From the NCBI GenBank assembly GCA_949152475.1, contig OX424555.1:59315977-59379976 (forward strand): 64,000 nucleotides of DNA. Direction: 5' to 3'. Source of the DNA: Terebella lapidaria (Eukaryota > Annelida > Polychaeta > Terebellida > Terebellidae). The notes under the pieces are model-generated. The model had not been told where the DNA came from. It saw nothing but the letters and a program-made list of their open reading frames with translations, and ran no database searches. How positions within the stretch are numbered: the first letter of the stretch is position 1; each line of letters opens with the position of its first letter. The translations under genes were made by a program, and so were the position numbers. Shown piece after piece: positions 47,497-60,605 of this stretch.

Positions 47497-48942
47497 GCTG
47501 ACGGGCCGAAATCAAGCCGAAGTATTTCCCAAGTACTGACTAGGCTGGTTGTAACAAAGTCTGGATTTCTTCAAAACCAGCCTAGTTCAAATGCCGATAA
47601 TCCAAGCCGAATTAACTCCAAAGTCTTGTGACCAGGATTTCAATAATATCACAGTTTATAGGCCGATAATTATTGTTCGATTAGCACAGTTTTTAGAACA
47701 ATAGTCTGTATCTCAATAGCCGAAACTTCAAGTCCGTCTTTCTCCTTCAAAGTCTCAGGCACAAGTGACCTGATTGCCGCTAATCTTCAATGCCGTACCC
47801 AAAGATGCTGACAGCATCTCGATTCTTAGAACTGGGCCGGGGGGCGCTCTCTATCTGTATAGAAAACGTCTTTACGCTATGTATCATTGTTCCAAGCGTA
47901 CACACAGCAAGGCGGGGCCGTCGTCAAGGAAACGCAGAGCGATCCTTCTCTGACCTCTTGGGTCAGTCCATTACGACAGTAGGGGTGTCCTCACACTGTC
48001 CAGATTTCCGTATGTCCATCTGCCGTCCCCTGGATAACTCGTTCCGAATCATTGTCTATTTATACTAGTCGACTGTTCGAATTACTGGGCTCTTTTTGCC
48101 CGACGACTCACTATTGTTTTTATCAGGGGCGACTTCATGTAGGTGCTGTAAACAGCTAAAATGTTTATTAGCGCTCGTGCGTGCCTTGTGAACTAATCAG
48201 TCTATCGTTCCTTCTCCCACAAATTAGCGCACAATAAACTACGGGGTCGAATTGCTGTTTCACAGACGACACACAGTTATTAAAGGCTGAGATATGAATA
48301 TCAATCACTCACAGGGGCGGACATCGTTCCATTCATTTTCAGCCAGTTCACAGGACGACGGGGCCGCAAATATTGTAGGGGTCGAAATTGCAATGATCTG
48401 GGTCGGTCACACCGCGGCGCTTTGAATATTTTGGGTGATGAATTTGATGACAGGCCGCATCTTGGCATGATAGCTATGTAGTGACTGGTTCACGTACCAC
48501 TGGGCCGTTCCTCCGAATATTACATGGAGTGAGTAGAGGCTCTGTCGACGCATACTCCAGAACGAATCACACTATCACCTCTTCGACAACTAAGTGGCCT
48601 TACTCACGGTGTGACTGGTTATTATCCTCTTCGGCTGGCACATGGATGGAAGCTTTACATGATAATTTTAGTCATTGCGTAACATACGCCTTGATCAATG
48701 GTACATGTTATACGGGGTCGAAACATATATCATAATGCAACCAATTTTTCACCAGCATCATAATTATAATATCATATCTAGTGTGTATATATCGAATTTG
48801 CCTCACTGACATCTTGTACATATTAAATGCATATATTGTTATTGTAATATAATATATTATTATGGGGAAAGACATGATATCATAGTCCATTAGACATGCA
48901 TAATTCATCATCAATGACATCAATCAGATAACAGGGCCGGGG
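47497..48942 (-). other. Non-coding spacer between pol and ORF3, copy C
   Basis: Almost the same sequence and length as the spacer of copy B, including the AT-rich part next to pol. Confidence 0.8.
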
Positions 48943-51900
48943 TTATCTATATCGGGCCGGTCTGCGTGCATTGCGTCTGGGTCGATTTGGTCGTGCAGGC
49001 GGGGGCGTAGCCTCGCTTGTCTCAGGGTCGGAAGATACCACAGGCTTTTGCCTGCGTGTCTTGCGTGCCGGTTTTGGAGTGTCGGAACTTGATCTGTGTG
49101 ATCTTTTCCGTTGTCGATGTCGACTTGAGCCGGATGAGGTCGGAGATCGCGATTGACGATCCGGGGTCGTTTGCGAATCAGACTCTGCTGTTTGGTCTGA
49201 ATCAGTATGCCGATCTTGGACTGTTACCTCCCAAGGGTAATAGAACTCCTTGAGAAGTCCCATGGGGTCGGGTGACTGTTCTGGGTCGGACTTGCTTGAC
49301 GACGACGTGGGTCGTACAGGGTCGGAGTAGATGTGGGCCGCTTGGTTGTCACCTTCGTATGGCTTGAGCACATCCAGATGAACAACACGAGTGTTCCGAG
49401 GGTTGGAAACCAGGGCGATTCGGTAATCAACCTCGGTTACACGGTCGATGATCCTCCAGGGACCAGTCCAGGGCCGAGCGAACTTATTATTCTGCGTGAG
49501 TGGCAGATAATAATACCAGACCAGTTCGCCTGGTTGAAACTGGGGTCGTGGTTTTGCGTGGGCGTCATAACCCATCTTTTGCCGAATTGCCGCTTTTGCG
49601 AGATGGTCTTGGGCGAAACCGTGGGCCGTCCTGATGGCTTGCCGCAAATACTCCACATACTCCGGACCACACGGAGGTAGAGGCTCAGGGTCGTAGGTCG
49701 GAAACATGAGGTCGACTGGCAAGTTACACTCGTGTCCATACACCATCAGATGCGGGGTGCATCCCGTGGACGAGTGTACTGAGGTTCGATAGGCCATTAA
49801 CACATATGGCAGGTGCAAGTCCCAATCGTTTGCACGATCGCTGACGAACGCACTCAGCATGTTGAGCAATGTCCTGTTGAATCGCTCAACTTGGCCGTCG
49901 CTCTGGGGTCGGTATGGGGTCGTACGAATCTTCTTAGCGCCCAGTAGACGCACAACATGCCGGAACAGGGACGACTCAAACTCAGTACCTTGATCGCTAT
50001 GGACCGCTTTGGGGACACCGTGGTAGACTATCCACCGATTCACCAGGGTGTCGGCAACATTTTTGGCCGTATGTCGCCGTAGCGGAAAAGCGTCAGTGTA
50101 CTTCGTAAAGTAGTCCGACACGACTAGTACATACCGATAGCCTCTTCCCGTGATCTTGTGGGTGTCGAGGATGTCCATCGCTATTCTGTCGAACGGCGCT
50201 CCTGTCGGTAGCTGTGTCAGGGGCGATCTTTTTGGGGCCGGTTTACCCTTGCGGGTCACACATTGCGGGCAGCGGGCACACCAGCGGGCGACGTCCAGCG
50301 CCAAGCCGGGCCAGTAGAATCGGCGCCTGACTCTCTCGATGGTACGCTGTATGCCGAGATGTCCGACAATCTTGAGGTCGTGTAGTTGGTGCAGAACTTG
50401 TGTCCTGAGTGCTACGGGGAGCACGGTTTGCACCACGGGCCGTCCAGCAGGGTCGGGTTTTATATGTCGAACCAGCACTCCGTCTTGTAGCGCCAGGAGG
50501 TTCCAGCGAGAAACAAGTGTCTTTACCTCCTCTCCTTGGCGGGCGACTTCTCGCGAGTCAGGCTTGGTGCCGGCTAGTATCCATTGCCGCACTTTTCCGA
50601 CGCTGGGGTCGGCTTGCTGTGCCGCGACAATGTCCTGGGTCGAATAGTCCGAAAGCCACTTTTGTCCATCAAGTGTGGCGTCCAAAGCACGGACTCGAAC
50701 AACTTGGCGTGCCGAAACTAGCTGGGGCAAGACCGGTGATGTTATCGAATCACTGTCCAGGAGGTCTGCCCTTGTCTGGGTCGGAACAACAGTTATCCGA
50801 CGAACTGGAAGTTCTCCGGAACTTGTTTCTGGGTCGGTCGGAGGTGTGACGAGTCGTCCGGGACAGTCTTGGTGTTTGCAACTGTGACACCGTGACAAGC
50901 CGTCGGCGTTACCGTGTAGTTTTCCGGGTCGATGCTCTATCCGAAAGTCATACTGCTGTAGCTTGGCGAGCCACCTAGCGAGCATGCCGTCGGCGTCGCT
51001 GTAGTTTTTCAGCCACCTTAGCGAGCTATGGTCGGTCCGGAGGAGGAATTTCCTACCCCAGAGGTAGTGCCGATAGTGTTGCACCATCTCAACTACTGCC
51101 AGTAGTTCCCGATAGGTGGTGCAATAGTTCCGCTGGGTCCGGGACAGGGTTTTACTGGCGAACCCGATGGGGATCTCCTTCCCGTTAACCCTTTGTGAGA
51201 GGGCACCTCCCACAGCAAAGCCGCTTGCATCCGTATCGAGGATGAAGTAGTCCTCCGGATTCTGGGTCGGATGAGCGAGCTTGGGCGCCTTGATGAGGGC
51301 GTCGCGGAGTCGCTGGAAAGCTCGTCGCTGGGCCGGTCCCCAAGTGAAGTGGCATTCACCTCGGGTAAGCGCTACGAGAGGTTCAGCGATCTCAGCGTAG
51401 TCCTTGATGAATCGCCTGTGGTAGTTGGCGAAACCAAGGAAAGCCCTGACGTCGGTGATCTCGCACGGGGTCGGCCATTCTCTGATGGCTTTGACTTTGT
51501 TGGGGTCGACTCGGATTCCTTGGCCGCTCACTATGAACCCTAAGTACAGGATTTCCCGTTGGAACAACTCACACTTCTTGGGCTGTAGTTTCAGGCCTGC
51601 CGATCTGATTCGATCCAGGACCGCTTCCAGGTTTGCGAGTGCCTGGTCGAATGTTCTGCCGTAAGCTATCACGTCGTCGAGATAGCACATACACCGGGTC
51701 CACAAGTAACCACGGAGTATGGTCTCCATAAGCCGTTCGAAAGTTGCCGGAGCGTTGCTAAGGCCGAATGGCATGACCTTAAACTGATAGAGTCCCTTCC
51801 TTGTGGCGAAGGCAGTCTTGGGTCTATCGCTGGGGTCGACTTCGACCTGCCAGTAGCCGGAGGCCAGGTCTAGGGCCGAGAAGTAGTTGGCGCCTGCCAG

Positions 51901-53328
51901 GGCGTCATGAGTGTCCTGAATGTTGGGCAAGGGATACGAGTCCTTGCGGGTGACGTCATTCAGGAGCCGATAGTCGACACAGAAGCGTACTTGTCCGTTC
52001 TTCTTCCGCACGAGCACTACCTGTGCGCTCCAGGGCGAATCTGACGGCTCAATACACCCCAAGCGGAGCATCTTGTCGATCTCCTCGTCGATGATGCTTT
52101 GCTGCGCTTGAGGGACGCGTCGCTGTCGTTGTCGAATCGGGGCCGAGTTGCCGGTGTCGATTCTATGCTGGACGACTTGGGTCCGTCCCAGTTGGCCGTC
52201 TGGGTGCATGAATGTGTCCTGGTATTGGTGAACCAGGTTGGCGCAACGCCGATGTTGTTCCGGCGCTAGTCAGGCGCGATCCACCATTTCTTGTAGATGT
52301 GGCGGTAGGTCGCGGTAATGACTGGCGTCTACCGTGGCGGGGTCGGGCTCCTCTCCGGGTCGTGGCAGAGCTCCGACGACACTTTCGACAGGGCTTGCTA
52401 TGGCGACAGGGTCGGAACGGGTGAGCGTAATGCCGGTATCTGCTGGATTGACTACCGACACCTTTACGCACTGCCGATTCAGGGTCGTAAGTGTTCTCCC
52501 CATGATGAGGTCGGTTTCCTCGGGAAAGGTCGTAAGTGGCTGGACTATCCTCGGGTGTTGTCGAACTCGAACTCGGGAAGTCGGGACCAGCTCCACTATT
52601 GCTTCGCTGCGTGCGGGGACGGTGACAGCTCGTCGCACGGCCATTCTGACAACGTTGGCCTCAATGTCTTTATGTGCGAACAGGATTTCTTTGTGTACCT
52701 GTATCGTCCCTTCACCGTAATTCACTACAGCGTGAGCTTGCCGAAAAAAGTTCATGCCGAGAATCATGTCGTCATGTATGTCAGCCACACAGAAGGTTAC
52801 GACCATATGGTTGGTTCCGACCTGTATTGAGAGGTCGATCAGTCCATCGATCGGGCTTGACTGTCCGGTGACGTCACGAATAATAGCCGAAGTAGACCGC
52901 AAATGTCGCTGGTCAGCGGGGACGTGACGTAGCTGATCGCGTCGGAGCAGGGAGATCTGCGCTCCGGAGTCGAGTACAGCCTTTATCGTCTTGTTCCCGA
53001 CGTGTACCGGTAACTTCCAGCATTTGTGATTGGTGGCGCTGGAGTTGTTGATGACAGCCGGAATTTCGGGGTCGTCTGGCGGTGGCCGGAAGAGTGTGTG
53101 AAGAGGCGGCAGTTTGGATTCCGGTCCACTCGGAAAAGCGTAGAATCCTCCGTCGTCGGAGATCCACTCAATCTCGGACATGCTGTCCGTTCCGGTGCCG
53201 TTGGCGGTCGGGGGTGACACCCCTTCAGGACGACGGTTTCCACGTGGTGACCGTTGTGGCCGCGGTGCGGACACCCCTTCATGAAAAGAGGCCGATTTCG
53301 GGGCCGGAGCTTGACATTTTGTACACAC
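48943..53328 (-). pseudogene. pol region of copy C
   Basis: Protease, RT with YLDDVIAYG, RNase H, H2C2 finger, integrase core and C-terminal module in the same order as copy B and nearly the same sequence. One or two breaks. Confidence 0.92.
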
Positions 53329-53474
53329 CCCTTCAAGGAGCTGAGGTGTGGGCTGGGCCGGCTGCGGGGTCGTTATTGGTGTCGTTACCGGTACAGTAGT
53401 CGTGACAACCGCAGATGTGGAGCGGGGAACATTGTCCTGTTGTCTGGAAGGTCCTTGCTCCTCAGCACCTTCCC

Positions 53475-54868
53475 CTACTGGTTTGACGACGGGGTCGGAG
53501 GTGTTGGTGGGGCCGGTTTAGTTTGGTTACCGGCTTGGTTAGGTACTGACAACACTTGAGCTGTCCTTCTGTCAGTACCGGGACCATTAGGCCGAAATGC
53601 TAGCGGTTTCATGCCGTTGCGTACTAGCACATCCTTAAGCCGAAAGCACCGCATCCAGCGATGGCCGGGCTTCTTGCAAAAGAAGCAAACCATGGGTCGT
53701 CCGGGTTGCGGGGGTCGATCACCTTTCATCGGGGCCGTTGTTCGTAGGACAGAAAAGATAGCCGTTTCCTCGCATAGTCCATTCTCGTCACTAAGGACGC
53801 ACTGGAAGGCTTCAGCCACCCACTCGCGTGAGCTGGTCGGCACTGAGTGTTCGTCGCAGCCTTGTAGGCCGGTAGTGTCACTGTCCGCGGGCTCGTAGTA
53901 GGCCGCAATTTGCTCTGGGGTTAGTGTTTCCCCCTGAGTGACTTGTCCCATGGCACAGGACAGTTCTTCATTGACAGGGTCGTCTTCCGCGTATCCGCTG
54001 GCGGAAATGTCAGCACGTCGTGTGCCTCGATGTCGATCCCTGGCTGTCCTCTGTTGACGACTCTCTACCTTGAGAACGGCCGTCAGTGCCTCACTGTAAC
54101 TGTTAAAAGTGAGAGCACACAGTTTATCGCCATTGTGTCGCTGGGTCGTTGTTGTCGTAGCGGCGTCGCGATCCGGGTAGCGGTCGTCGCCAGGATGTCT
54201 TCGGATGTCGCTCCCGTCTGGCTGGGTCGTGTGTACTCTACCACCGTAGGCTCGGTCGGTATGCGTGAGTACATTTCTGGCGCGGGGCCGTATTGTCTCG
54301 GCGTCATGGACGGCGCCAGGGGTCGATTGGCCGAATAAGCGTTCGGCGGGGTCGATTCCGGAACATTGTCAGACTGACAAACCCACTGTCGTATCCGAGA
54401 GTTACTTGGTGGGTGCGTAACCATTGACGTGTCTATGGTTACCGGCCGAACGTTCACTGCTAATTGTTCTGGGTCGATATCACGATCTACGCTCGCTCTT
54501 TGACGTGAGCGCGTATAGTTTCTGTCGGCAAAGTCACTTTTCTGAGTCGCTCTAGCCGGCGTGGCCGAGTACGCTCTAGCGTGTGCACGCAGAATGTCAC
54601 TTACTGTATGTGACGGCGCGAGCGGGTCTTCGTCTAGGAACTCCTGCACCAGGTCGGTAGGCGGCGAAAACGATCTCAGGGACGAATGGTCGCCAATGGA
54701 GTCGAAAAGGCCGGACGGTTGTTGCTCCTGCGACAGTGGAACTGTATCGCTCATGGCAACTGAGCGAGGGCCGGAAGGTCGGAAGGCCGGATTCGGATTG
54801 ATCGTCACTTCATCATCCGTAGGGTCGAGTGGCTCACCGCGGGAGGCTCCCGGGGCCAGTGCCATCAA
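53475..54868 (-). pseudogene. gag region of copy C
   Basis: Both ends of gag are recognisable: the N-terminus MMALAPGASRGEPLDP and the CCHC knuckle CFFCKKPGHRWMRC. It is shorter than gag of copy B. Broken. Confidence 0.88.
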
Positions 54869-54929
54869 TGCCGGTCAGGTCTGGGTCGATAATCCGAGAC
54901 TAGCTCAGATCCTGGTCGAACGGCGCCAA

Positions 54930-55678
54930 TGTGACGAATATCGTTCACGGCCGATATTAAGCCGGTTTAACTGGGTCGTCGTGTGATTCAATAAGCCGGC
55001 AGTTTCAATTTAACTGTTTATTGCGGTGATAAAGTCAATGATGCAATCACTCACAATCAGGGCCGCACTCTCACCTACGTCGGGTGATATCCCAGTCGAA
55101 TATATTTCTATTATAGTCCTTTGTATATCTTGCACATATATCCAATGGTTTATATATCACTAGTATTCAGTTCATATATCAATATCGACAGTCTTTACAG
55201 GAGCTTTAGTTTATACGTCCTGTCACTGGGATTTCCACTACTCTTCTGCACAGAAGACTGGGGCCGAGGGACCATGAGGCTGTGTAATTTCCCGCCAAGT
55301 GTAAGCGGTGTTGTGATAGGTTGAATGTGTGGTGCAATGCGCTGATGTCACCGGGAAAGTGGGTTTCCCCGGCTCGTGTCAATACTTGTAATGCCTGTAT
55401 CTGTGCACGTGATGTATGGAGTATGTGTGTCAAGTTCTATGTTTAGAAGTCAGTGCATGTGAAGGTCAAGGTCGAGTAAACGGGGCCGAGTGTACTGAGC
55501 TAGCGGGGCCGCAGGTGCGTGGTTTGACCTGTGTATGTAACCATGACTACATGGAGTTTATGCTTGTGATCGTATAGTGTGTACTTGTCCTGTATGTAAG
55601 TCATGTAGAATGAATGTTTGTTGTGGAAATGTGTAGTGCGCGGGAGGGACGGGAGTAACAGTCGCTAAAATTACTACA
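54930..55678 (-). repeat. 5' LTR of copy C (749 bp)
   Basis: Ends TGTGACG... and ...ACTACA on the plus strand. It is followed by TGAT, matching 29980-29983. The primer-binding-like sequence lies just left (54910-54928, complement). Confidence 0.95.
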
Positions 55679-55682
55679 TGAT

Positions 55683-55969
55683 TATTCATCAAAACTTATT
55701 CTATACAGATTTTAATATGAATAATCAGTTTTTTCACTTTTTCTGTTGTTGTCAAGGTAACCAGTGACCTGGTATGGCCCATAGCAACCATGGTTGCTAG
55801 GGCCAGAAACCCACTTAGAACAGGGTATGCACAAATAAAAATGGTGCCAACTTGAGATCTATAATAATTTATTTCATAAATAATCGACAGAAAGTCTGTG
55901 AACAGACTGACTTGGCAGTTAATGGCCGTGGCAACCATGGGTGACTACGGCTATAGGGAACGACTGGTA
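55683..55969. repeat. Centre of the palindromic repeat complex, with X-box-like motifs
   Basis: Repeat-derived AT-rich sequence right of copy C. TAGCAACCATGGTTGCTA at 55792-55809 is a perfect 18-bp palindrome. GTAACCATAGCAAC at 55967-55980 fits the consensus of RFX-bound X-boxes. No gene is seen. Confidence 0.55.
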
Positions 55970-57479
55970 ACCATAGCAACAGTACAGTTTTTGTGGATAT
56001 TGACTATGTATGGTACATAATAATATGCACTATTCAGATCGTCAGAACCTTCAATAAGAATCATTATATCATGGCTTGAAATATCCTAATTAAAATTTGT
56101 TCCCCTCGTGACGTCATGAATTCTCATTAGCATCTAATTTGCATATTGATGAGTTGCTAGAACTTTTCAAGTGGCTTCTGTAATGTAGTGCCGGAATGGC
56201 AGTTTCAAATGGCTGTAACTTTTGAACGGATAGAGATATTGGTATACCGTAAAGACCATTTTGCTCAGATCAATGAGATCTTTCATTTAACAAAACATCA
56301 TATTTTCATTTTACTAGTACTTTAACAGATGATGTGGCGGACGACGACGACGACGGACGAAAAACCACGACAATAGCTTACCGGCCCATAACGCGCGCAT
56401 CACTTTCTGAGAGCTGAATTTCTTTTTCTTCTTCTTTTTTTGTAAATTGACACTCGTACACCGATTTTTGGGAAATAATGATCAAGTAGAATGGTTCCGA
56501 TTGTCTCTGACATTGCAAAATGTGATGTATGGCTGGCCAAATTCGACCGGGTCAGTCATCAGCAGCCAATTTAGGGAAAAATGGTTGTCCAAATGGGCAA
56601 CATTTGACCGGATCATTCACCAGCAGCCAATTATAGAAAATTAAAAAAAAAGAAAATCGCGTCCCCGCATCCCTTTTTGGGGGACCCTAATAACCAGAAC
56701 CATAATACTATATTTCTGGCCTAATATGTTCTTAAACCTTGAAAGACCCGAAAATCATAAAACCATGAATCCCAAATTTTCGGCATACGACGAAATTTAG
56801 TCATACACCCATGTCGTATGGAGATAATTGCAGGGTATCCTTGCTGAAGTCAATGTAGTGCTTCTGACAGGCGATCTGCGGGACCGCAAAAGCATCTTTG
56901 GAAAAGGTATAATGCATTTCGAACAAAATATTTGTTGAACGGCAGCTGGGCCAAAGTCACCCCATTTTCCCATGATTTTTAGGTTACCGATAACCTATTG
57001 GCATGGCGTTGCGTCTGTCGTCCGTCGTAGGCGTCTGCGTCGGCGTCGGTCCACATTTTTATCTTTAAAGTTTATGGGTGAATCTTTCTGAAATTTCGCA
57101 CAAAAATGCCTAAAAATATATCAAACACAGCACCAAGGGTGCTGTAGCTTACCGACAATCATGCGAGTTGCATAGAAAACTGATTTTCCAACATATACAT
57201 TGTTACACTGATGTTAAAATCTATTGTTAAAACATGTTCGTAAATGTTGCTAGAAACACATTTTCTGTATGGACTATGATACATGTACTACAAAATCAAG
57301 CTACATCTTGAAAGATTTTTTTCGTTGATGAAATATTTTCACAGACCGTCGATTCAAAGGCAACAAAACTTACACATCACAAAGGTACATAGGGATAATC
57401 TTATGTATTTTGAGGAAAATTGTCTGAATAGATTTTGAGAAAATGGCCGCCAAAGACAAAAATCATTGTTTCCTTTGAC

Positions 57480-57965
57480 GAAAAAAGTCGTTTTGACCTT
57501 CCAATGTCATTCAAGGTCATATTCAAGGTCACCACTCAAACCGCAATATATGATTTCCCATTAGAATGTGCCAATACTTCGGCTCTATTTGGAAGTGTTC
57601 TATGAGTTTACTCCAAACAGCTCCCATTATGAAGGAAAAATTGGGTCCAAAAAATTTTTCGATGGCCCAAAAAAAATTTTTTTTTGTTGTTGTTGCTGGA
57701 AATGGCTCAAAATGAATAGTGACTCGATTTGGAACAAAAAATTTTTTTACGCCGACCCGTCAAAAAAAACAAAATGGCCGCAATACGCAGACTGGTGATT
57801 AAAGGGCAACCAAACTTATACATGTCATAGAGGTACATGAGAGGTGTGTTTTGAAACAAAAATCTCAAAACTAATCAGACAGTTTTTGAGAAAATGGCCA
57901 CCGAACTCCCAAAGTGACAATTTTTCGTCAAAAATGGCCGCCAAATCGGCAAAAACGATTTAATC
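57480..57965 (+). repeat. Dispersed repeat, copy 1
   Basis: Shares with 60190-60605, in direct orientation, the blocks 'ttttgacctt', 'cagctcccattatgaaggaaaaa', 'gtgactcgatttggaac', 'cgcagactggtgatt' and 'aaaatctcaaaact'. The A/T runs differ. No coding capacity. Confidence 0.7.
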
Positions 57966-58429
57966 ATAAAAAAATTTAAAAACGTTTTTTAGATATTGGC
58001 CTAAGGCATGTTCTGACAAATTTATGGGGAAATTCATCATGCCAAAAAAAAGTTACAGACCCGAACGGACGACGGATGGACGACGGACGAAAAAAAAAAC
58101 GATAATAGCTTATTGGCCCAAAGGGCCGGTAAGCTAAAAAAAAAGGGGGTATTTTTTAGTTTTATTATTTTCGTATTTTTTTTTCGAAATGGCTGCCATT
58201 TCCGACGAAAATGGCCAATTTCTGACTTTGGCGGCCTTTTTCTCAAAAACTGTTCAGATGGTTTTGAGATTTTTATTTCAAAAGATTGGCTCAGACACCT
58301 TTGTGATGTGTACAAGTTTCGTTGCCACCTGAATCGACGGTCTGCTTGTGGCGGCCATTTTCATATTCTCGATGGGCCCCAAATGGGACTTTCCCATGTT
58401 AAATTCTCCTATGCTTTATAATGGGACAC

Positions 58430-59460
58430 ATTATGCCTAATATCTCACTCAATATTGTAATTAGAGACTAGGAATCCATTGTGGACACATAGGAAATGAT
58501 ATATGCTGATTATTGTCATGACCTTGAATTTGACCTTATTTTTAAGGGCAGAGCACAAAATGGCTTATATCTCCCTTATTATCGACTTTACAGCTCAGAA
58601 ATCAATTGTGCACATATAGGAAATGATATAGTCTGAATGTATCTGATGACCTTGAATTTGACCTTTGACCTCATTTTCAAGGTCAAAGAACAAAACAGCT
58701 AATATCTCGTTTATTATCAGCTTTACAGCTTGAGACTAAATTGTGGACTTATAGGAAATGATGTATGCTGGATATTGTCGTGATCTAGGACTTGGACTTT
58801 AAATTTATTCTCAAGGTCAGAGCACAAAATAGCCCATATCTCACTATTATCAGCTTTACAGCTTGGGAATCCACAGTGAACATATGGAAAATGATATATG
58901 CTGAATATTGTGGTGACCTTGAATTTGACCTTGACCTCGTTTTCGAGGTCAGAGATCAAAATGGCTAATATCTCACTTATCGCTTCATAGCTTGGGAATC
59001 CATACTGAACATATAGGAAATGATATTTGCTGAATATTGTGGTGACCTTGAATTTGACCTTGACCTCGTTTTCGAGGTCAGAGATCAAAATGGCTAATAT
59101 CTCACTTAGCGCTTCATAGCTTGGGAATCCATAGTGAACATATAGGAAATGATATATGCTGAATATTGTGGTGACCTTGAATTTGACCTTGACCTCGTTT
59201 TCGAAGTCAGAGAACAAAATGTCTAATATCTCGATTATTATCGACTTTATAGCTTAGGAATCAATTTTGAACATATAGGAAATGATATATGTTGGATATT
59301 CTCGTGAATGACCTTGAACTTGACATTTGGCCTTATTTTCAAGGTCAGGGGACAAAATGGCTAATATCTCGCTGATTAAATCAACGTTACAGCCTAGGAA
59401 TCAATTGTGGACATATAGAAAATGATATATGCTGAAAATTCTCATGATCTTGAAATGGAT
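58430..59460 (-). repeat. Satellite array, reversed orientation
   Basis: About seven or eight monomers of roughly 129-136 bp, reverse complements of those at 28580-29345 ('aggaaatgatatatgctgaat', 'gaccttgaatttgacctt'). Where three monomers have a length divisible by three, a 164-codon repetitive open frame arises by chance (58723-59217). Confidence 0.88.
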
Positions 59461-59655
59461 ACGTTAACCTATTACCACTTATAACAAGATTTTTTGATGA
59501 TGACAATAAAAAACCTAACATCAAACACTTTCGAAATAAAAACAAATCCCGACCAAACTTTTATATCTGAAGCCAAGTTGACTTTCCAAGGTCACAGACG
59601 AAATTGATAATATCTAAAACATCTATTGTCTGGTAACCTTTCTTAATTCTTTTTT

Positions 59656-60189
59656 GTGCATTTTTTGCTCCAATTTCGAAAGATAGGTTACCGGACAATT
59701 TTGGTTTCAAGCATTGCAAGTGACATATGACCTTGAGAGTTATCAATCCTCTTTTTGAACTGCAATGTTACCATGAGGTATGCTGCATATGACTTTATAT
59801 ATGTTCGTAATACAAACATATAAGCTCTATCGACAAGACGTTAATATTCAGTCTGTAGAGGCCAAGTTACACATGCCAGGTCAGGCAAGATTTTGAGATT
59901 TGGTCTTTAAGGTCAATTAAGGTCAAATTTAAGGTCACCAAAAAATGTGCCATAAATACATGACTTCTTATAAGCTTATACACAATCCTAACCTGTATGT
60001 GCAAGTGTTTGAGCCTCAGTGGCTAATTTACACATTTCATGTCGGACATTTAGTACTCAAGGTCATCCGAGGTCAAGCTCAAAGGCATCATCAGTTGTTC
60101 CATATGACTTCATAACGCTCATAATGCAAACTTAAGCTCTATCTACAAGCATTTCATCTGTAGAGGCAAATCTGGGCATTTTTTTACCC
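59656..60189. other. Repeat-derived intergenic sequence
   Basis: Contains many 'aaggtcaa' words and diverged repeat remnants. No gene or RNA was recognised. Confidence 0.5.
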
Positions 60190-60605
60190 CAAAATGGCTA
60201 TTTTGACCTTTCAAGGTCATCAAAGGTCAATTTCAGGGTCACCACACAAATCGCCATAGATGACTTCCCATTTGAAATTGCCAATTTCTAAGCTCTATCT
60301 TCAAGCGTTCTATGAGTACATTTCTGGCAGCTCCCATTATGAAGGAAAAAGTGCCAAAACTTTTTTTGAAGGGTGAAATTTTTTTCCCCCACTGAAAATG
60401 GCCCAAATGGATAGTAATGTGATTTGGGGTGAAAAAGAATTTTTTTCGCTGACTCATCAAAAATTCAAAATGCCTGCAACACGGAAACTGGCGATTCAAG
60501 GGCAACAAAACTTATACACGTCACAAAGCTATATAAGAGGATTCTTTTTAAACAAAAATCTCAAAACTGATCGAACAGTTTTTGAGAAAATGGCTGCCAG
60601 AGTTC
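60190..60605 (+). repeat. Dispersed repeat, copy 2
   Basis: Direct-orientation relative of 57480-57965, moderately diverged, with the same block order. Confidence 0.7.

Larger units (their letters stand above)
29984..55678 (-). mobile_element. Ty3/Gypsy copy C, young, 3' LTR split by copy B
   Basis: Flanked by the same 4 bp, TGAT, at 29980-29983 and 55679-55682. The 5' LTR is 54930-55678 (749 bp). The 3' LTR is in two parts, 43615-44173 and 29984-30177, separated by copy B; without B and its 4-bp duplication the 3' LTR is also 749 bp. The two LTRs show about one difference by eye, so the insertion is very recent. Gag, pol and ORF3 are all present. It is broken, with roughly four breaks. Confidence 0.93.
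55970..59655. repeat. Right arm of the palindromic repeat complex
   Basis: In reverse complement it matches the left arm (28487-29975): 'cgtgacgtcatgaa' near 56108, 'ctcagatcaatgagatctttcat' near 56265, 'gttaaattctcctatgctttataatg' near 58398, the reversed satellite at 58430-59460, and 'taaaacatctattgtctggtaacctttctta' near 59617. It is longer than the left arm because about 1.7 kb of other repeat copies lie inside it (about 56400-58110). Confidence 0.7.

Noticed and set aside
58723-59217. 164-codon repetitive protein on the minus strand
   Set aside because: It is a reading frame through satellite monomers that happen to have lengths divisible by three. The reversed array at 28580-29345 has no such frame, and there is no gene context.
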